In this document: positions 6,684 to 14,575 of the stretch, in pieces
Layout of the letters: every line of letters starts with the position of its first letter
Numbering within the stretch: position 1 is the stretch's first letter
NCBI GenBank assembly: GCA_022791575.1
Contig: JAAVZI010000072.1
Span: 1-48,693 of the forward strand
DNA length: 48,693 nucleotides
Reading direction: 5' to 3'
DNA from: Lachnospiraceae bacterium
Lineage (GTDB): Bacteria > Bacillota > Clostridia > Lachnospirales > Lachnospiraceae
The notes under the pieces: generated by a model
The model's input: the letters and a program-made list of their open reading frames with translations, nothing else
Told to the model about the DNA's origin: nothing
Database searches by the model: none
Translations under genes and position numbers: made by a program

Positions 6684-8213
6684 TCACTTGTCAGAAAACG
6701 ACCCATATGCATCGTATCTGGCAAGGTATTCCTTGACATACTCGACGTCCGATTTACAGGCAAGATATTCACTGCCGTATTTCTGGCGGGTTTCGTTTCC
6801 TTTGCCGGTGACAAGCAGAATCGTCTTGCCGGCGGCCTCTGCAAAGGCCGTGCGGATGGCCTCGCCGCGGTCCTCGATCATCTCGCAGGGGCAATTCTGC
6901 GCCTCCACATACTGCGCAATTTCCTGGGAAATGTCTCTGACCGGCTCATAGCCGGGATCTTCGGCGGTAAGGTAGACCTTGCGGGAGTAGCGGCCGGCGA
7001 CGGTCCCTAAGTCGCGGCGCCTAAGATAGGCCTTTTTGCCGGGGCAGCCGAAAATAGATACAATTTTATAATCTGGATATTCATGCCGGGTGGAGGCAAA
7101 TAATTTCTCGAAGCTTAATTTGTTGTGGGCATAGTCTACAACGGCGATCACTTGTTTGTCGCGGCTTTCGTATAATTCCATCCTGCCGCTGGAGCGCGCC
7201 CGCCTAAGGCCGCTGTGTATATATGGTCGGGGAATGCCGAGCAGCAGGGAAACAGCAATGGCGGCCAACGCATTTTCCACATTGAACAGACCAGGCATGG
7301 TCAGGCAAAAGCGCTCTTCGAATTCAGGAGTGCGCACCATAAATTCACTTCCGCTGCCTTTTTTGCGTACCTGGAAGCCGTAGACGTCAGCGGATTCGTC
7401 TTTCATGCTGAAGGTGAGAACCTTCTGGCACACAGAGACCGCTTCTAAAATTCGTCCGCAAAAATCGGCGTCTAAGTTGACGACAGCCTTGTCTGATTGT
7501 TCAAATAATTTTAATTTGGATGTGAAGTAGTCCTCGAAGTCGGCATGCTCGGCCTGGCTGATATGATCCTCGGCGATATTTAAAAATACTCCCACATCAA
7601 AGCGCATATGATCGACCCGGTTGTATTTGAGCGCTTGGGAGGAGACTTCCATTTCTAAAAAGGAGATTCCGCTGTCGGCCGCGCGGCGGAAATGCTGCTG
7701 CAGCTCCACGGCTTCCGGCGTGGTGATATGGGATTCTTCCCGCACGACGCCGTCGTAGGTATCAATGGAGGATAGGACGGCACTTTCTTTACCTCCGACG
7801 GCTTTCATGTAGTCGTCGATCACTGCCTTGACATAGTAGGTAGTGGTAGATTTTCCCTTGGTGCCGCCGATTCCGACTATGGTCAGCTCCTGCCAAGGTG
7901 CGTTGTAAAAATGTTCGGCCAGCGGCGGCATGGCTCGGCGGATGTCGCTGACCAGAATATAGGGAATATTGGTCTGCGTGCGGTATTTTTCCTCGCTGAC
8001 ATAGGCGGCAGCGCCTTTTTCAATGGCTTCGTCTAAGTATTGTGTCTGAAATGAGGCGCCTTTACAGATAAATAAGGTGCCTTTTGTGACCTTTCTGGAA
8101 TCGTAGGTGAGATTGGTGATCTTAAGACCGCCTGCTGCCTCTATGTTATAGCCGTTCAGCAACTGCAGGTTTTGCAGCAGTTGGACGTAGCTGTGTAAGG
8201 TATCGTTTTTCAT
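6684..8213 (-). CDS. MurE-like Mur ligase (UDP-MurNAc-tripeptide synthetase family)
   Basis: The 509-residue protein has the three Mur ligase domains: an N-terminal UDP-binding region with YDSRKV near 38-43, a central ATPase with GIGGTKGKSTT (114-124), HITTPEAVELQ, and a C-terminal domain with VVDYAHN (358-364). MurE adds the third stem amino acid to UDP-MurNAc-L-Ala-D-Glu. In DAP enzymes the selectivity motif is DNPR; here the equivalent is AEDPGYEP (417-424), so the amino-acid specificity is probably different. The P-loop also differs from the usual GTNGKTT. AAGGAG lies 9 bases before the ATG. It follows a racemase and an ATP-grasp ligase on the same strand, and the three share a GC-richer codon style. 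It may be an accessory MurE paralogue that loads a non-standard residue. The family is sure, the substrate is not. Confidence 0.85.
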   Translation of the reverse strand: MKNDTLHSYVQLLQNLQLLNGYNIEAAGGLKITNLTYDSRKVTKGTLFICKGASFQTQYLDEAIEKGAAAYVSEEKYRTQTNIPYILVSDIRRAMPPLAEHFYNAPWQELTIVGIGGTKGKSTTTYYVKAVIDDYMKAVGGKESAVLSSIDTYDGVVREESHITTPEAVELQQHFRRAADSGISFLEMEVSSQALKYNRVDHMRFDVGVFLNIAEDHISQAEHADFEDYFTSKLKLFEQSDKAVVNLDADFCGRILEAVSVCQKVLTFSMKDESADVYGFQVRKKGSGSEFMVRTPEFEERFCLTMPGLFNVENALAAIAVSLLLGIPRPYIHSGLRRARSSGRMELYESRDKQVIAVVDYAHNKLSFEKLFASTRHEYPDYKIVSIFGCPGKKAYLRRRDLGTVAGRYSRKVYLTAEDPGYEPVRDISQEIAQYVEAQNCPCEMIEDRGEAIRTAFAEAAGKTILLVTGKGNETRQKYGSEYLACKSDVEYVKEYLARYDAYGSFSDK

Positions 8214-8340
8214 AAATCATTTCTCCTTCTTTGGTTCTTAACCGAATGTATGTTCTGTAAGTATTTGATACTTCTTTCGAGCGTATTGGACACTTGCTTT
8301 CTGTCAACCTTGCATGAATGTTCCGACATCTTCTGGTTGG

Positions 8341-8398
8341 TATGGCTGATTGATTCTTGATTTGTTCGGTATGACTGATAGATTTTTGATTTGTCCGG
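8341..8398. repeat. 29-bp imperfect tandem duplication
   Basis: Two 29-base units, 8341-8369 and 8370-8398, begin TATGGCTGATTGATT and TATGACTGATAGATT and end GATTTGTTCGG and GATTTGTCCGG. They differ at about four positions. They fill much of the gap between the racemase and MurE-like genes. Confidence 0.75.
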
Positions 8399-8421
8399 CA
8401 GCAGGAAAGTCGGCTGCCGGA
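8394..8421 (-). terminator. GC-rich hairpin after the racemase gene
   Basis: TCCGGCAGC (8394-8402) pairs with GCTGCCGGA (8413-8421). On the minus strand no run of T follows, so it may be an attenuating or stabilising hairpin rather than a full terminator. It overlaps the last codons' downstream side and lies 3 bases before the racemase stop. Confidence 0.4.
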
Positions 8422-8424
8422 AGC

Positions 8425-9198
8425 TTATGCCATATTGCTTCTTTTGCAGGGCTGCTCTGCCTGTTTCTCGGGCGGGCAGATACCAGGGCGGTCTGTTTCG
8501 TCCCGCAGCCTGGCGCCGGAGCGGCGAATGGATTCTTTCACTAAAATGTCCATGGCGTCTATGCAGTTTGGCGGCAGGGTATGGTATTGCTGGAATACGG
8601 AGAGCTCGGTGCAGGCTAACAGGACGGCCTGGCAGCCCTGACGAAGCAGGCTTTCATAAGCCCGGTCGAATTTCCAGCGGTTGTTGTAGCTGCCGCTTTT
8701 GACATCGTCGTAGATGAGCGACATCAGCAACCGCTGCGTGGATGCTTCTGGTACGGCGGTATGGATGCCGGCTTCCTCGAACGCACGCTGGTAGAGGCCG
8801 CACTGCAGGGTACCGTCGGTTGCAAGAATACCGGTTTTCTTAATAGGTTTTTGCTGTTTTTGTATACTATATACACTCTCTTTTACCATATTGAGGATCG
8901 GAACGCGCACAGCCGCTTGGATTTCCGGCAAAAACGCGTGAGAAGTATTGCAGGGAATGGCGATCTGGGATACGCCGAGCTGCTCTAAGATCATGGCGTC
9001 ACGAATGGCTTCTTTTAAAAATGCTTGGCGGTGGCCAGTGCGGATGGCCTCGGTCCGGTCGGGCATAGAGGCGTGGCTTAGTATAATCATGTCAATATGC
9101 TGCTGGTCGCTGTCGGCTTTGGTCTGTTCGATGACTTTTGCATAGAAATAGCTGGTGGCTTCGGGTCCCATTCCGCCGATCACTCCTAGTTTTTTCAA
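8425..9198 (-). CDS. racD: Aspartate/glutamate racemase family protein
   Basis: The protein starts LKKLGVIGGMGPEATSYFY, the typical N-terminus of Asp/Glu racemases. It has both catalytic cysteines, in AIPCNTSH and LLACTELS, which act as the two acid/base thiols of cofactor-independent racemases. It is cytosolic. The probable start is TTG at 9196-9198 behind AGGAGGG, forming a TTGA overlap with the stop of the ATP-grasp gene, which implies translational coupling. An earlier in-frame start would give a basic 10-residue extension with no support. The neighbouring ATP-grasp ligase suggests it supplies D-aspartate for a ligase, as racD does beside the D-aspartate ligase gene of Enterococcus faecium. 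D-Glu or another product cannot be excluded. Confidence 0.85.
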   Translation of the reverse strand: MKKLGVIGGMGPEATSYFYAKVIEQTKADSDQQHIDMIILSHASMPDRTEAIRTGHRQAFLKEAIRDAMILEQLGVSQIAIPCNTSHAFLPEIQAAVRVPILNMVKESVYSIQKQQKPIKKTGILATDGTLQCGLYQRAFEEAGIHTAVPEASTQRLLMSLIYDDVKSGSYNNRWKFDRAYESLLRQGCQAVLLACTELSVFQQYHTLPPNCIDAMDILVKESIRRSGARLRDETDRPGICPPEKQAEQPCKRSNMA

Positions 9199-10667
9199 TT
9201 GGAATCCCTCCTGTCGGTGTGTTCGCATTGGTAGTATTTTCTGAATTTTATAAAATGACTGAAATAGTTTTTGGCCATGGCCAGGAAACGCTTGGGCTTT
9301 AAGTCGCCTTTTTGAAAGATGGGATTGACGCTTTGGTTTTGGCGGAAAAGGCTGCGCATTTTGGCCAGGTTAGCGGGGTCTTTTATGTAGCGGAATGCAA
9401 CTGCTTTGGGAACGACAAGCCAGAGGTGTTCTTTTTGCGGCTGCTCGAACTCCAGTTCTCTCTGGTAAATGTATTCTTCGGCTGGGTATTTGGCCATATT
9501 GAGGCCAGAGGCGGTGACGTAGTAGTTGCTGCGCCCCTGCCGGGTGTTGATTTCAAAAAAACGGTAGGTTTGGTCGCGCTGGTCGAATTTGATATCGAAG
9601 TTGGCAAAGCCGGTGTAGTGGATGCTTTCTAAAAAGGCTTTGGCCTGCTTCAGCAGCGCTTCATTTTGTTCGGTTAGGATTACCGCATGATTGCCCTTGC
9701 CGTGTGGGGTGTGCTCTTCTAACAGCACATGGCCCAGGCACATCATTTTTACCTTGCCCCGTCTGTCGGAGTAGGAGGTCAGAACCCGCATATATTCGTC
9801 ATTTCCGGGAATCCGGTCCTGGATAATCAGGGTGCCTTGGTAGCCGGCGTGGTAGATTTTCCAGATTACGGTCTCCAGTTCGTGGCGGTTTTCGATCTGG
9901 TAGACTTTGTTCTGGCCGGCAAAGGGGTGTTCCCAGTAGGAAATGCCATCGGAGGGCTTTAAGATTACTGGAAATGGAAACGGGAGTTTGAAGTCTGTTT
10001 TCATTGTGGGGCGGTAGACCAGAGTACGGGGATAGGGAAGGTTGTGATCCCGACATAGCTGGTAAAAGGTTTCTTTGTTCTGAAGGTGCTGCATCAGTTC
10101 ATAGTCTGTGGTTGGCGTTAGGATGTTGGGCGCTAAACTATGCTCTGAGGGCAGTATTGGGGCTGGGGGCGATTTTTGGGATCGAGCTGGTATTGAATTT
10201 TGCGGTATTTGGCTCTGAGCCGGCAATGCGGCTGAAGGCTGGCTGGAGGCTTCTGTATAGCAGTCCTGGATTTGCATAACCTTTTGATAGCTCTGGCTTT
10301 GCATGGCGTTTGTGAAACTCTGGCCGTGGTTTTTGTTATGATAGTATCTGCTGATTCGGGCAACATAGTTGTCACCACAACCGATCAGCAGGATTTTTTT
10401 ATGGGCATAGGCTCTGGCAAAAGTGTTGATAATCGACAGAAATTGTTCATCGCTGTCTATGCCTGGATCGGCGTGGTATTCTATAATACGGCTGTTACAG
10501 CTGGGGCCGGTTGGATATTTGCCGATGATATAAGATTTTACCTGGTATTGCTCGTAAAATGCGCGCGCCATGCTATAAGTGTTGATATCGCCTCCAAGCA
10601 GCAGGGGGATAAATTCCTGCTTGTCCCATGGGCTGGTTTGGGAAATGTCTCGTTTTGTTTTGTTCAT
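9195..10667 (-). CDS. ATP-grasp carboxylate-amine ligase (D-aspartate ligase-like)
   Basis: This is a protein of about 490 residues. Its N-terminal part contains PLLLGGDINTYSMARAF, a pre-ATP-grasp Rossmann-like segment. A proline/serine/glutamine-rich low-complexity linker follows. The ATP-grasp core then has VILKPSDGISYW, LIIQDRIPGNDEYMRV and NFDIKFDQRD..FFEINTRQGRSN, including the Glu and Asn metal ligands. This resembles ligases that attach D-aspartate to the lysine or DAP side chain of peptidoglycan precursors. The start at ATG 10665-10667 has CAGGAG 9 bases upstream; a longer frame to 10739 lacks a ribosome site. It overlaps the racemase start by four bases. ATP-grasp fold is sure; the D-Asp substrate is inferred from the racemase neighbour. 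Confidence 0.8.
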   Translation of the reverse strand: MNKTKRDISQTSPWDKQEFIPLLLGGDINTYSMARAFYEQYQVKSYIIGKYPTGPSCNSRIIEYHADPGIDSDEQFLSIINTFARAYAHKKILLIGCGDNYVARISRYYHNKNHGQSFTNAMQSQSYQKVMQIQDCYTEASSQPSAALPAQSQIPQNSIPARSQKSPPAPILPSEHSLAPNILTPTTDYELMQHLQNKETFYQLCRDHNLPYPRTLVYRPTMKTDFKLPFPFPVILKPSDGISYWEHPFAGQNKVYQIENRHELETVIWKIYHAGYQGTLIIQDRIPGNDEYMRVLTSYSDRRGKVKMMCLGHVLLEEHTPHGKGNHAVILTEQNEALLKQAKAFLESIHYTGFANFDIKFDQRDQTYRFFEINTRQGRSNYYVTASGLNMAKYPAEEYIYQRELEFEQPQKEHLWLVVPKAVAFRYIKDPANLAKMRSLFRQNQSVNPIFQKGDLKPKRFLAMAKNYFSHFIKFRKYYQCEHTDRRDSN

Positions 10668-10852
10668 AATTGGGTCTCCTGTATGTGAATGTGATATGCT
10701 TTTGGGGCATATGAAATATTTTGCTATACTTTTTTTCATTCATCTGTTATTTTTGTTTAATTATAGTTTTCTTTTGTATCATCTTCCCATCCTTTGTGTA
10801 TCCATTTTGTAAATATTTGGGCAATCAATTGTAAATATGTTTTATTTTAGAC
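10668..10852. other. AT-rich intergenic region upstream of the ligase gene
   Basis: No gene is seen. On the minus strand a TATAAT-like box is present near 10765, but no convincing -35 lies at the proper distance. This is the likely promoter region of the ATP-grasp/racemase/MurE-like cluster. Confidence 0.3.
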
Positions 10853-10854
10853 GC

Positions 10855-10888
10855 AAAAACAGGAAACCCGTATTGGATTTCCTGTTTG
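10855..10888 (-). terminator. Terminator of the SGNH hydrolase gene
   Basis: AAACAGGAAA and TTTCCTGTTT form a stem with a GGGTT/CCAA-flanked loop. On the minus strand it is followed by TTTTTGCG. It lies about 90 bases after the hydrolase stop codon. Confidence 0.75.
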
Positions 10889-10979
10889 GATTAAGCGTTT
10901 GTGAAATTGGTTTGCATGTGAATTACTTGCAGTAGCCTTTGCAGACAGTTCTTGCAACTTGTAAACCGCTGCTCTGCTC

Positions 10980-11861
10980 CTAGTGTTCTGGCTGCTTAAA
11001 TGATTGTGCAGCCATCACTTCTTCAATCGTGCGGATTTCCTGACAGCATGGCAGACCAAGTTTTTTGAGCTCTTCGGCAATCAGACCAGCGACATAGAAC
11101 GCTCCATAATTGTTATAATGAATTCCGTCTTCCACATGGAAACCATATGCTTCGTTCATTCCCATCTCATGATAGAGCGTCTGGGTTATAGCATGGGTAT
11201 CGAGCAGAAGAACATCCAGCTTTTCTTTTTTGCATTCGTCTACCAGTTCACGCACGGCCTGAACATGTGGGGTATAGAATACTTCTTCCTGTTCCTGCTG
11301 CTGATAGAACATAGCCGCAGGCTGCATAACACTAGTGGAAAGAATAACATGACCCCCCTTTTTGAGAATTGGCTTGATGTAGTCCTCTTTTAATATATTT
11401 TTAAAGGAACCAGGAATTTTGGAACTTGTAAAAGGATTGGTAGAACGATCCTTATACCATGCATCGTTAATTCCAAACTGAATAATGACATAGTCACCTT
11501 TTTGCAGTTCCTCTATTACCATTTTATAAGAACCACTCTGAATAAAGCTGCTGGAACTTGCACCTCCCATAGCAACATTTCTGACAACTACAGTCTCGTC
11601 TTTCAGGTAATTCTGGAGTCCTTCGCCCCATCCTTCCGAATTAGAACTACGCGAATGAGCAGCAAGCGAATCCCCTAGAATCCAGATGCTGAGCTCCTGA
11701 TTTTGAGAAGTCTGTGGGGATTCTGTTTTTTGTCGTTCTTCTTTCTGCCTACTGTGATCTTGGCTTTGGAAGTTACTGTTTATGTACCACACTATGCCAA
11801 CAATGCAGGCTGCTGTCAAAAGCAGGACTACGACAATAATCCAACGCCGTTTTGATTTCAT
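10980..11861 (-). CDS. Membrane-anchored SGNH/GDSL hydrolase
   Basis: After a basic N-terminus there is one hydrophobic segment (WIIVVVLLLTAACIVGIVWY) and a charged linker, so the catalytic domain is outside the cell. The SGNH blocks are clear: ILGDSLAAH (nucleophile Ser), AMGGASSSS (Gly), IQFGINDAW (Asn) and DGIHYNNYG (Asp and His). The arrangement resembles rhamnogalacturonan or xylan acetylesterases, which remove acetyl groups from polysaccharides; wall-polymer deacetylation is another option. Two starts are possible. ATG 11859-11861 has GGAG 14 bases upstream. ATG 11889-11891 lies within the target-site duplication of the repeat element and lacks a ribosome site. The gene sits directly downstream of repeat copy 3. 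Confidence 0.82.
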   Translation of the reverse strand: MKSKRRWIIVVVLLLTAACIVGIVWYINSNFQSQDHSRQKEERQKTESPQTSQNQELSIWILGDSLAAHSRSSNSEGWGEGLQNYLKDETVVVRNVAMGGASSSSFIQSGSYKMVIEELQKGDYVIIQFGINDAWYKDRSTNPFTSSKIPGSFKNILKEDYIKPILKKGGHVILSTSVMQPAAMFYQQQEQEEVFYTPHVQAVRELVDECKKEKLDVLLLDTHAITQTLYHEMGMNEAYGFHVEDGIHYNNYGAFYVAGLIAEELKKLGLPCCQEIRTIEEVMAAQSFKQPEH

Positions 11862-11898
11862 TTTGATAAAAGCCACTCCTTTCTTCTTCATTTGTAGT

Positions 11899-12041
11899 TA
11901 GGCATTTGCGGAACTCAGTATTCATAACCAGATTTTAGGCAAATCATACAAAAACAGAGCGAATCCAAAACGTCTTTGAGCGGCGTTTTTGTATGATTTG
12001 TCTAAAATCGTCGCTTTGATACAGACTTTCGCAATTACCTA
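11899..12041 (-). repeat. Palindromic mobile leader element, copy 3, with 11-bp target-site duplication
   Basis: On the minus strand it begins TAGGTAATTGCGAAAGTCTG (from 12041) and ends CGCAAATGCCTA (at 11899). The flanks TCATTTGTAGT at 11888-11898 and 12042-12052 are identical 11-bp direct repeats. Internally GATTTTAGACAAATCATAC pairs with a complementary arm to form a stem of about 25 bp capped by the conserved CCGCTCAAAGACGTTTT loop. It lies immediately before the SGNH hydrolase, in the same direction. Confidence 0.88.
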
Positions 12042-12093
12042 TCATTTGTAGTATGCAATTTCTACGGAAACTTATTTCTATGAATCTTTATAG

Positions 12094-12861
12094 TTACATC
12101 CGTAAAATTATGATCACTGCTATTATAATAATTAGAAATGTACTAAACCAAATAATATATGCTCTAATTCTTCTCGATTTTTCATCTTCCTCTATCCGCT
12201 CTTTATACTGCTTCTGACGCTGCTGCAGATCAATCTGCAGTTCCTGAATTCTCTTCATACACATCTGGCATTTTTCCTCCGCGTCTCTCCAGTCAGCAAT
12301 GATTGAGAACAAATGTTCCGCCTCCTTCAGTGTATTTATCGAACCATCCCTTGCCAGAATGGTTTTTGCTTTCTTGTATATCAGCTCATTTCTCGCTTCC
12401 TGACATTCCTCCAATTTCTCCCTAGCTTCCGCATACACACCAGTAACTTGGCGCAGCAGCTTTATAACAATCACATAATCCGCTACAGTCTCTACTTGTT
12501 CCATTTTTTCCAGAGCCAAACTATAAATAGATTCTGCCAGTTCAGCCTTGAGAGGCTCATCTGCGAACCGCATCAATTTTTTATAATTTTTACTATCTAC
12601 AAAAGAACGCTTATAATTGTGTAAATGTTCTATATCCGGCAGCTTTAACTCTGCTAATAATTTGCCTAGATATGCCCAGGCATGTTCCGGATCGCAATTT
12701 AACGCCTGTTCACAAAACTCATCCGCTTTCTGAAAGTCCTTATCCTCCAATGCTAGAAATGCACATTTTATTAATGATTCTGCTGCTCCTCCGCCCCATC
12801 CATCTATACTTTCCTCAAACAAAAAGCAGCCAGAATATCCTAGAGCGTACATGAGTATCAA
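12094..12861 (-). CDS. TPR-like protein with C-terminal membrane anchor
   Basis: The 255-residue frame contains tetratricopeptide-like helices: SLIKCAFLALEDKDFQKADE, then FCEQALNCDPEHAWAYLGKL. Further helical segments follow, including a coiled-coil region with LQQRQKQYKERIEEDEKSRR. One transmembrane helix, IIWFSTFLIIIIAVIIILRM, forms the extreme C-terminus, so the protein is probably tail-anchored with its TPR part in the cytosol. The start is uncertain: TTG 12859-12861 and ATG 12850-12852 lack a good ribosome site, and the frame stays open into the upstream carD gene. Related proteins often have an N-terminal zinc ribbon, which is missing here, so it may be truncated or translationally coupled. 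The role is unknown beyond protein-protein interaction. Confidence 0.65.
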   Translation of the reverse strand: MILMYALGYSGCFLFEESIDGWGGGAAESLIKCAFLALEDKDFQKADEFCEQALNCDPEHAWAYLGKLLAELKLPDIEHLHNYKRSFVDSKNYKKLMRFADEPLKAELAESIYSLALEKMEQVETVADYVIVIKLLRQVTGVYAEAREKLEECQEARNELIYKKAKTILARDGSINTLKEAEHLFSIIADWRDAEEKCQMCMKRIQELQIDLQQRQKQYKERIEEDEKSRRIRAYIIWFSTFLIIIIAVIIILRM

Positions 12862-12892
12862 ATATGCTCTAAAATCTTCTAACTGCCATTTT

Positions 12893-13399
12893 TTATCTGC
12901 CTCTGCTGATTCGTTTCAGCATATACTCCTTTGCCTCATCTCTGCTCATATCATAGACAATGGCAAGTTCACTATACAAATTATCCTCTGCAATTTTAAA
13001 ATATTTCTCGTCACTAACCGTTACCTTCTTACCATCTGCCACTCGTTCCTGTTTCCGAACATAAATCGTCTTAATTACACGAATCAGCTCATAGCAATCA
13101 CATTTGGCGATGACATTCTTATACTCGGATTCCCGGCTTCGTTCATTATCAATCCATAATATCTCCGCCTCCTGCGCATGATCAATCATATCATCCGCTT
13201 CTTCCCTGGTCATAAGACAGCGCATAACCGTCTTTTTATTATCGGTCGGGGTAAGAATCCTACTTTTCTGGCTGTAGCAAGGCTCCAATGTATAATAAAG
13301 ACGGTCCTCTGACATACCGGATAGATTACTTTTTCCAATATCCACTACCTTGCAGACACCGCTGCTTCCATATACAATATACTGCCCTATTTCAAACAT
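12893..13399 (-). CDS. CarD/CdnL-family RNA polymerase-binding regulator
   Basis: The 168-residue protein starts MFEIGQYIVYGSSGVCKVVD, the Tudor-like RNA-polymerase interaction domain shared by CarD, CdnL and the Mfd repair factor. A helical C-terminal domain with YFKIAEDNLYSELAIVYDMS follows and corresponds to the DNA-binding part of CdnL. Proteins of this family stabilise open promoter complexes, often at rRNA promoters. TAGGAGG lies just before the ATG. The TPR gene follows closely on the same strand and may be co-transcribed. Length and domain order fit the family well. Confidence 0.85.
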   Translation of the reverse strand: MFEIGQYIVYGSSGVCKVVDIGKSNLSGMSEDRLYYTLEPCYSQKSRILTPTDNKKTVMRCLMTREEADDMIDHAQEAEILWIDNERSRESEYKNVIAKCDCYELIRVIKTIYVRKQERVADGKKVTVSDEKYFKIAEDNLYSELAIVYDMSRDEAKEYMLKRISRGR

Positions 13400-13601
13400 C
13401 TGTCCACCTCCTATTTTGCTGCCACCAGAAAGTGTCAGAGTTCTTTATGAGCAATATCCAGACATTTCCCAGAAAACAGCGTAATTTACTGCTTCTATAT
13501 TAATGATAACACATTTTTCCGAAAAATGTCAGTAAAATTAATATTTTTATTAAATTTTTTCAATTTTCTATTCAAAATCGTGCTTTTAGCAGTTTTTCCA
13601 G

Positions 13602-14399
13602 CTATCCCAGCGCCACATCCAATATCATCATAATCAAAAATCCCCCCATAAATCCAATCGTTCCCACATTGGAATCCGTCTTAAATTTTGCCTCTGGAAT
13701 CAGCTCTTCCACCACAACAAATACCATTGCCCCTGCAGCAAATGCCAGAAGCCATGGCATTACCGGCTCAATCCAGCTGGCTGCTAACGTAGTAGCAATA
13801 CCAAAAATAGGCTCTACAATTCCAGAACCAGCTCCCCATAGAAATGCCTTACTACGGCTATGTCCTTCTTTTCGCAGCGGCAGGGAAATAGCAGCCCCTT
13901 CTGGGAAGTTCTGAATACCAATCCCCACGGCCAGCGCAAAAGCTGCCGCATACCAACCCTTCTCATCTGGATTCTGCGCTGCCATGGCAAAAGCAAGGCC
14001 GGTTGCCATTCCTTCAGGAATATTATGCAGTGTAACTGCTGCAATCAACAGTGTTACCCTTTTCATAGAGCTAGGCCTGCCCTCCGGCTTATCTGTCCCA
14101 AGATGCAGATGAGGCATCAATTTATCCAGCGCTAGTAAAAACAATCCGCCCAATACAAAGCCACCAGCTGCCGGAATCCACTCGATCGGAATATTCCGCT
14201 CTGCAGCCCGATCAATCGAAGGAATCAGCAGCGACCAGACCGATGCGGCAATCATTACTCCGGCCGCAAAACCAAGAAAGGCCCGTTGCACATTTTCATG
14301 CATAGTTCCTTTAAAGAAAAATACTACAGCTGCTCCAAGTGCAGTCATTAGAAATGTAAAACCTGTACCCAAAGCTGCCCAGATTACTGCCTGACTCAT
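13602..14399 (-). CDS. ZIP-family divalent metal transporter (ZupT/GufA type)
   Basis: The 265-residue protein has about eight hydrophobic segments. The conserved histidine motif HNIPEG lies in one helix and QNFPEG in the next, the metal-binding pair of ZIP transporters. A short His-rich loop, MPHLHLG, sits between transmembrane segments. It is expected in the cytoplasmic membrane, importing zinc or a similar divalent metal. The first HNIPEG is complete, whereas the second motif has Gln in place of the usual Glu, a common variant. The gene is monocistronic as far as can be seen, with about 200 bases of AT-rich sequence before carD. Confidence 0.88.
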   Translation of the reverse strand: MSQAVIWAALGTGFTFLMTALGAAVVFFFKGTMHENVQRAFLGFAAGVMIAASVWSLLIPSIDRAAERNIPIEWIPAAGGFVLGGLFLLALDKLMPHLHLGTDKPEGRPSSMKRVTLLIAAVTLHNIPEGMATGLAFAMAAQNPDEKGWYAAAFALAVGIGIQNFPEGAAISLPLRKEGHSRSKAFLWGAGSGIVEPIFGIATTLAASWIEPVMPWLLAFAAGAMVFVVVEELIPEAKFKTDSNVGTIGFMGGFLIMMILDVALG

Positions 14400-14510
14400 A
14401 TAAACTCCTTTATTAATATATTTTCAGTTCTTATATCATACGTTACCACATGATGTCCTATGCTCCGCCATTTCTAAACTCTTGCATAGTGATAGTATTC
14501 CAAAAGAAAA

Positions 14511-14546
14511 AGCAGTTATTCTGAAATAATGTTCAAAATAACTGCT
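14511..14546 (-). terminator. Terminator after the lysA-like gene
   Basis: AGCAGTTATT (14511-14520) pairs with AATAACTGCT (14537-14546). On the minus strand the stem is followed by TTTTTC. It lies about 30 bases after the decarboxylase stop. Confidence 0.85.
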
Positions 14547-14575
14547 CATAATTACAAATATATATAAATACCTAT

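Noticed and set aside
9312-10688. Several plus-strand frames opposite the ATP-grasp gene.
   Set aside because: The region is GC-richer, so chance antisense frames are long; none has a ribosome site or recognisable domain.
10668-10852. A promoter for the ligase cluster.
   Set aside because: A TATAAT box is visible, but no -35 at suitable distance could be defended.
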